Origin: UBA6054 sp964522095
GTDB taxonomy: Bacteria > Planctomycetota > Phycisphaerae > Phycisphaerales > UBA1924
Length of the DNA stretch: 17,305 bases
Assembly: GCA_964522095.1 (NCBI GenBank)
Contig: CAZFSO010000048.1
Coordinates: 1-17,305 of the forward strand
Direction: 5' to 3'
A program made the position numbers and the translations under genes. Positions 14,053 to 17,305 of the stretch are shown here, piece by piece. The notes below the pieces were generated by a model. The model made no database searches. It was not told the origin of the DNA and saw only the letters and a list, made by a program, of their open reading frames with translations. Position 1 is the first letter of the stretch; every line of letters starts with the position of its first letter.

Positions 14053-14774
14053 ATGGCAACCCGCACCACCCGCACCGGCGCCCGCAAGACCGCCGCCAAG
14101 CGCCCGGCCGCCAAACGGACCACGGCCCGCAAGCCCTCGGGCAAGAAGCCCGCCGCCCGCAAGGCCGCCAAGCCCGCCACCAAGGCCGCCCGCAAGCCCG
14201 CCGCCCGCAAGACGGCCCGCACCACCGCCAAGAAGGCGACCACCACCCGCAAGCCCGCGGCCCGCAAGACCGCCAAGAAGGCCACCACGACCGCCCGCAA
14301 GCCCGCGGCTCGCAAGACCGTCAAGGCCAACGCCAAGACCACCCGCAAGCCCGCCGCCCGCAAGGCCAACGCCGTCCGCAAGGCGGCCACCAAGCCCGCC
14401 GCCCGCAAGACGACCAAGAAGGCGACCACCACCGCCCGCAAGACCACCGCCCGCAAGACCACGGCGCGCAAGCCCGCGGCTGCCAAGACCACCGCGCGCA
14501 AGCCCGTGGCCCGCAAGANNNNNNNNNNNNNNNNNNNNNNNNNNNNNNNNNNNNNNNNNNNNNNNNNNNNNNNNNNNNNNNNNNNNNNNNNNNNNNNNNN
14601 NNNNNNNNNNNNNNNNNNGCGCGCAAGCCCGCGGCTGCCAAGACCACCGCGCGCAAGCCCGTGGCCCGCAAGACCACGGCCCGCACCGTCAACACCAACA
14701 GCCGCGGCCCGGTTCTCGCGACGATCTCGCCCCGGCGCACCAACGCCCGGCGCACCGTCCGCCGCGTCGCCTGA
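14053..14774 (+). CDS. Histone H1-like Lys/Arg/Ala/Pro/Thr-rich basic protein, interrupted by an assembly gap
   Basis: The protein begins MATRTTRTGARKTAAKR and consists mainly of degenerate short units such as ARKPAARKT, TKKATTTARK and ARKTT. It ends in a non-repeat Arg-rich tail (PRRTNARRTVRRVA). It contains almost no acidic or aromatic residues. Such proteins resemble bacterial H1-like, Hc1/Hc2 and AlgP-type tails that bind DNA without sequence specificity and compact the nucleoid. AGGAG sits about 8 nt before the ATG. With the 100-N placeholder the two halves are in different frames. Removing the N run and one copy of the flanking 55-bp duplicate gives 567 nt, 188 aa plus stop, in one frame. 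A strong terminator follows. Only general DNA binding can be inferred. Confidence 0.75.
14464..14518 (+). repeat. 55-bp direct duplicate, left copy (contig end)
   Basis: Identical base for base to 14619-14673. It ends exactly at the first N. Confidence 0.9.
14519..14618. other. Run of 100 N (scaffold gap)
   Basis: Exactly 100 undetermined bases, a conventional placeholder length, inside the H1-like gene. The flanks are identical 55-bp sequences, so the gap may have no real length. Confidence 0.99.
14619..14673 (+). repeat. 55-bp direct duplicate, right copy (contig end)
   Basis: It begins at the first base after the N run and is identical to 14464-14518, at an offset of 155 (55 plus 100). 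Confidence 0.9.
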
Positions 14775-14796
14775 TCGACACCCCGCACGCACAAAC

Positions 14797-14837
14797 GACA
14801 GCCGCGACCCACCCCGGTCGCGGCTGTCTGCGGTTTT
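14797..14837 (+). terminator. Rho-independent-type terminator of the H1-like gene
   Basis: A perfect 13-bp stem, GACAGCCGCGACC (14797-14809) with GGTCGCGGCTGTC (14816-14828), has a 6-nt loop and is followed within 6 nt by TTTT. It begins 22 nt after the stop codon. Transcripts of the convergent LuxR-type gene reach the same stem. Confidence 0.75.
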
Positions 14838-14869
14838 GCCTGTCGGCGCGGGTGTAAAAGGCGGGCGGT

Positions 14870-14889
14870 GGGGGGGGGGGGGTGGGGGG
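14870..14889. repeat. Poly-G tract (13 G, T, 6 G)
   Basis: A homopolymer of 13 G, one T and six more G lies 3 nt outside the stop codon of the LuxR-type gene. Such tracts slip during replication and are often miscounted in sequencing. Confidence 0.9.
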
Positions 14890-14892
14890 AGG

Positions 14893-15591
14893 TCAGACCC
14901 GGCGGCGGGCCGAGTCGCCGAGCATCAGGCCGGCGTTGCGCGCCAGGTCGGCCAGCACCACGGCCTTGGACATGCGCAGTTTGGCGCCGATCGACTCGCG
15001 GTGACGCTCGATGGTCTTCACCGAGCGGTTGAGGCTCTCGGCGATGTCCTTGATCGACAGGCCCTGGCCGAGCAGCGTGAGCACCTCGAGTTCGCGCGGG
15101 GTGAGCACGTCGAGTTCGCCCAGGCGGATCACGCCGGACTCGATCACCGCGTGCTCGGCGTCGAGCAGGCGGCGCGACTCCTCGCCCGCGGGGATGCGCC
15201 GCGTGACGACCATGAAGGTCGGCCCCTCGCCGGGCATGTCGGCGGGGATCACGCGGATCCATGAGAACTGCTGGTGCCCGTTCCAGACCGTCCGCAGCAG
15301 GCGGGGCCGGGGGTCCTCCTTCAGTTGGCGGAACAGCGAGAGGCGCTCCTCGATCCACGCCGGGGGGAAGCCGAGTTGGTCCAGGCGCTTGCCGCGCACG
15401 GCGGCGGGGCGGTCGTGGAAGAAGATGCGCAGGGTCTCGTTGTTGAGGAACAGCACGGTGCCGTGCTCGTCCAGGATGGAGATGGCGACGCCCGGCTCGG
15501 AGACGAGGGTGTCCCACAGCATGGCGGGGGCCACCGCTGGGATCTCGCCGTCGGGACCGGGAACGGATCTGCTTGGTCCGGTGTGGGTCAT
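14893..15591 (-). CDS. PAS-LuxR (GerE-type HTH) transcriptional regulator
   Basis: 232 aa. An N-terminal PAS-like sensor fold (about 25-130) is suggested by ISILDEHGTVLFLNNETLRIF (38-58) and a later strand pair around FSWIRVIPADM and PTFMVVTRR. The C-terminal LuxR-type helix-turn-helix (about 161-218) reads LTPRELEVLTLLGQGLSIKD, then IAESLNRSVKTIERHRESIG, which is a full match to the family pattern. There is no phosphoacceptor receiver domain, so it is not a classical response regulator. Ligand and targets are unknown. The ATG at 15591 is the first possible start after the divergent gap. TACGAT lies 6 nt upstream and there is no Shine-Dalgarno, so the message may be leaderless. It diverges from cysS, with which it shares a 24-nt promoter space. 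The stop is followed by a poly-C tract on the coding strand. Confidence 0.85.
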   Translation of the reverse strand: MTHTGPSRSVPGPDGEIPAVAPAMLWDTLVSEPGVAISILDEHGTVLFLNNETLRIFFHDRPAAVRGKRLDQLGFPPAWIEERLSLFRQLKEDPRPRLLRTVWNGHQQFSWIRVIPADMPGEGPTFMVVTRRIPAGEESRRLLDAEHAVIESGVIRLGELDVLTPRELEVLTLLGQGLSIKDIAESLNRSVKTIERHRESIGAKLRMSKAVVLADLARNAGLMLGDSARRRV

Positions 15592-15597
15592 GCGGTG

Positions 15598-15607
15598 ATC
15601 GTAAGAT
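15598..15607. promoter_or_regulatory. Overlapping divergent -10-like hexamers (LuxR-type gene and cysS)
   Basis: The 10-nt core ATCGTAAGAT reads TAAGAT on the plus strand (15602-15607, 8 nt before the cysS ATG) and TACGAT on the minus strand (15603-15598, 6 nt before the regulator's ATG). Both match TANNAT and share the central TA. Only 24 nt separate the two start codons. Confidence 0.45.
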
Positions 15608-15615
15608 GCGTGGCG

Positions 15616-17223
15616 ATGATCTTCCGCCTCCACAACACGCTGACCCGCCGGATCGAGGCGTTCTCGCCGCGGGACCCCGCGGCGGTCACCTTCTACACCT
15701 GCGGCCCGACGGTGTACGACGACGCGCACATCGGCAACTTCCGCTCGTTCCTCGCCGCCGACCTGCTGCGCCGCTGGCTCGAAAGCCCGCTCTGCACGCT
15801 GCAAAGGCCGGATGGCGGCACGCACGACGGCCCGAGGCGCGTGCTGCACGTGATGAACGTGACCGACGTCGGCCACATGACCGACGACGACGACGCCGAC
15901 GGCTCGGGCGAGGACAAGATGGTGGCCGCCGCCAAACGCATCGTCGAGGCGAAGAAATCGGGCAAACTCCCGACGGACGCCGCGGTCGATCCGAACGACC
16001 CCGGCGCGGTGGCGCGGTTCTACCTGGCCCGCTTCCTGGAGGACGCGCGGGCCTTGAACCTCAAGGTGGCCCACGAGGCCCAGGCCGACCCGACGCTCAT
16101 GCCCAGGGCGACCGACCACGTCGACGCGATGCGCCGGGTGATCGCGCGGCTGCTCGATGACGGCGCGGCCTACGCCGCTGGAGAGCCGGGCGCCCGCGCG
16201 GTCTACTTCAGCGTGCAGGCCTTCCCCGACTACGGGAAACTGTCGGGCAACACGCTCGACAAACTCCGCGGCGGCGCGGGCGGGCGCGTCGACGAGGCCA
16301 CCCAGCGCCAGAAGCGCCACCCCGCCGACTTCCTGCTCTGGAAAGAGGACCCCGCCCACAAAATGAAGTGGGACGCCCCCGACCACCCCACGCTGCAGGG
16401 CTGGGCCAAGGGCTACCCCGGCTGGCACATCGAGTGCACCGCCATGGCGCTCGAACGCCTGGTCGAGGGCGGCCTGGCCAACGCCGCGGGCGCCCAGATC
16501 GACCTGCACTCCGGCGGCGAGGACAACATCTTCCCGCACCACGAGTGCGAGATCGCCCAGTCCTGCGCCTTCACCGGGGCGCCGGGGTTCGCCCGACACT
16601 GGTTCCACCCGCGATTCCTGATGGTGGACGGCAAGAAGATGTCCAAGAGCCGCGGGACGTTCTTCACCCCGCGCGACCTGATGGCCCAGGGCCACGACCC
16701 CGCGGCCATCCGCCTGGAACTGATCAAGACGCACTACCGGGCCAACGCGGACTTCTCGGTGCAAGGGCTCAAGGACAGCGCCCGCACGGCCGAGCGCTGG
16801 CGCCAGTTCCTGGCCCGGGCCCGCGACGGTGCGCCGGGCGAGACGAACGCCGGCGTGCGCGACGCCTTCGCCGCGGCGCTCTCGGACGACCTGAACGTGT
16901 CCGGCGCCATCGGCGTGGTCAACGCGTGGATCAACGCGACGCCCGAGCCGACGCGGGCCGACGCGGATTTGTTTGAGACCTTCGACGCGGTGCTGGGCGT
17001 CGCGTCGCTCACGCCGCCCGCGGCCCGCGACACGGGCATCGCGGTCTACCGCCCGGGCGTCGAGCCGTCGGAGGAGGTCGAGTCGCTGCTCGCCGAGCGC
17101 CGCGACGCGCGCAAGTCCAAGGACTTCGCCCGCTCCGACGCCATCCGCGACCGACTCGCGTCGATGGGCTACGCGATCAAGGACATGCCCGAAGGGCGCG
17201 TGGAAGTCAGCCGCCATCGGTGA
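15616..17223 (+). CDS. cysS: Cysteinyl-tRNA synthetase
   Basis: 535 aa class I aminoacyl-tRNA synthetase that charges tRNA-Cys in the cytoplasm; longer than the E. coli enzyme (461 aa). Seen: YTCGPTVYDDAHIGN (27-41) with the HIGN signature and zinc ligand Cys29, GWHIECTAMA (269-278) with Cys274, HSGGEDNIFPHHECEIAQS (298-316) with His308 and Glu312 as the other likely zinc ligands, and KMSKS (341-345). The segment NVTDVGHMTDDDDADGSGED (81-100) carries an acidic insertion where compact enzymes read NITDIDDK; this is a known variant form. A KSKDFARSDAIRDRL helix (501-515) is typical of the C-terminal end. The ATG at 15616 is chosen because it begins the conserved fold and lies 8 nt after TAAGAT; a GTG two codons upstream is possible. 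Essential gene, probably monocistronic. Confidence 0.96.
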   Translation: MIFRLHNTLTRRIEAFSPRDPAAVTFYTCGPTVYDDAHIGNFRSFLAADLLRRWLESPLCTLQRPDGGTHDGPRRVLHVMNVTDVGHMTDDDDADGSGEDKMVAAAKRIVEAKKSGKLPTDAAVDPNDPGAVARFYLARFLEDARALNLKVAHEAQADPTLMPRATDHVDAMRRVIARLLDDGAAYAAGEPGARAVYFSVQAFPDYGKLSGNTLDKLRGGAGGRVDEATQRQKRHPADFLLWKEDPAHKMKWDAPDHPTLQGWAKGYPGWHIECTAMALERLVEGGLANAAGAQIDLHSGGEDNIFPHHECEIAQSCAFTGAPGFARHWFHPRFLMVDGKKMSKSRGTFFTPRDLMAQGHDPAAIRLELIKTHYRANADFSVQGLKDSARTAERWRQFLARARDGAPGETNAGVRDAFAAALSDDLNVSGAIGVVNAWINATPEPTRADADLFETFDAVLGVASLTPPAARDTGIAVYRPGVEPSEEVESLLAERRDARKSKDFARSDAIRDRLASMGYAIKDMPEGRVEVSRHR

Positions 17224-17236
17224 GTCCCTGCACGCC

Positions 17237-17290
17237 CGAACCGCGGGCTTCGGCCGGCGCGGGTTTCGTGCACGCCGGTGTGGTTTTTTT
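17237..17290 (+). terminator. Possible cysS terminator with UUCG tetraloop
   Basis: An imperfect stem, CGAACCGCGGGC / GCCGGCGCGGGTTTCG, is capped by TTCG, with one two-base and two single-base bulges. It begins 14 nt after the stop codon. A run of seven T (17284-17290) follows about 15 nt further on. The distance from stem to T-run is longer than usual. An 8-nt direct repeat, TGCACGCC (17229 and 17269), flanks the stem. Confidence 0.45.
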
Positions 17291-17305
17291 GAACGCAGAG
17301 CACGC

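Noticed and set aside
14053..14774. Repeat-rich region as a possible CRISPR array or satellite
   Set aside because: The repeats are codon-phased, encode a basic protein, have no spacers, and follow a good ribosome site.
14893..17217. 774-codon minus-strand frame running through cysS into the LuxR-type gene
   Set aside because: Only the last 232 codons match a family. The rest is antisense to an essential synthetase and has no recognisable domain.
17291..17305. End sequence resembling part of a cDNA-kit adaptor (AACGCAGAG)
   Set aside because: Only nine bases match and the following bases differ; chance similarity or normal intergenic DNA is likelier.

Overview
The window is about 17 kb of very GC-rich DNA with dense genes, short intergenic gaps and long antisense ORFs that come from base composition. 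It encodes an LPS-export-type permease pair, so the organism has an outer membrane. High GC, a plant-type (class II) DAHP synthase, a GH57 amylase, a ferredoxin-TPR fusion and an H1-like basic protein fit a member of the Planctomycetota, perhaps Phycisphaerae-like. That placement is inference; no rRNA or marker phylogeny is available here. No mobile elements, CRISPR arrays, tRNAs or rRNAs were seen.

Layout. (1) 1-3000, plus strand: the 3' end of a metal-efflux-type permease with a Cys-Cys-rich tail, overlapping by ATGA a NeuC-type UDP-GlcNAc 2-epimerase, then a GT4 glycosyltransferase. (2) 3074-11173, minus strand: in transcription order, class II DAHP synthase, a large LptF-like permease, an ArnT/PMT-like membrane glycosyltransferase, a PAP2 phosphatase, a compact LptG-like permease and a GH57 amylase. 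The four middle genes look like an envelope-lipid export and modification block. A 167-nt spacer before the LptG-like gene is built from 7-nt tandem repeats. (3) 11296-13791, plus strand: an NapH/CcoG-type membrane polyferredoxin fused to a long TPR-like domain. (4) 14053-14774, plus strand: a Lys/Arg/Ala/Pro/Thr-rich H1-like protein interrupted by a 100-N gap. The gap is probably an assembly artefact, because identical 55-bp ends flank it and collapsing them restores the reading frame exactly. A strong hairpin terminator follows. (5) 14893-15591, minus strand: a PAS-LuxR regulator, divergent by only 24 bp from cysS (15616-17223).

The main regulatory signal is that at least five starts (polyferredoxin, cysS, the LuxR regulator, both Lpt-like genes) carry a TANNNT hexamer only 5-8 nt upstream of the start codon and no Shine-Dalgarno sequence. 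That is the geometry of leaderless mRNAs. Other genes (GT4, GH57, the H1-like gene, DAHP synthase) have ordinary purine-rich ribosome sites. No clearly new multi-gene system is visible. The best candidates for follow-up are the leaderless-promoter pattern, the envelope cluster with mismatched Lpt-like permeases, the ferredoxin-TPR fusion and the mis-gapped H1-like gene.
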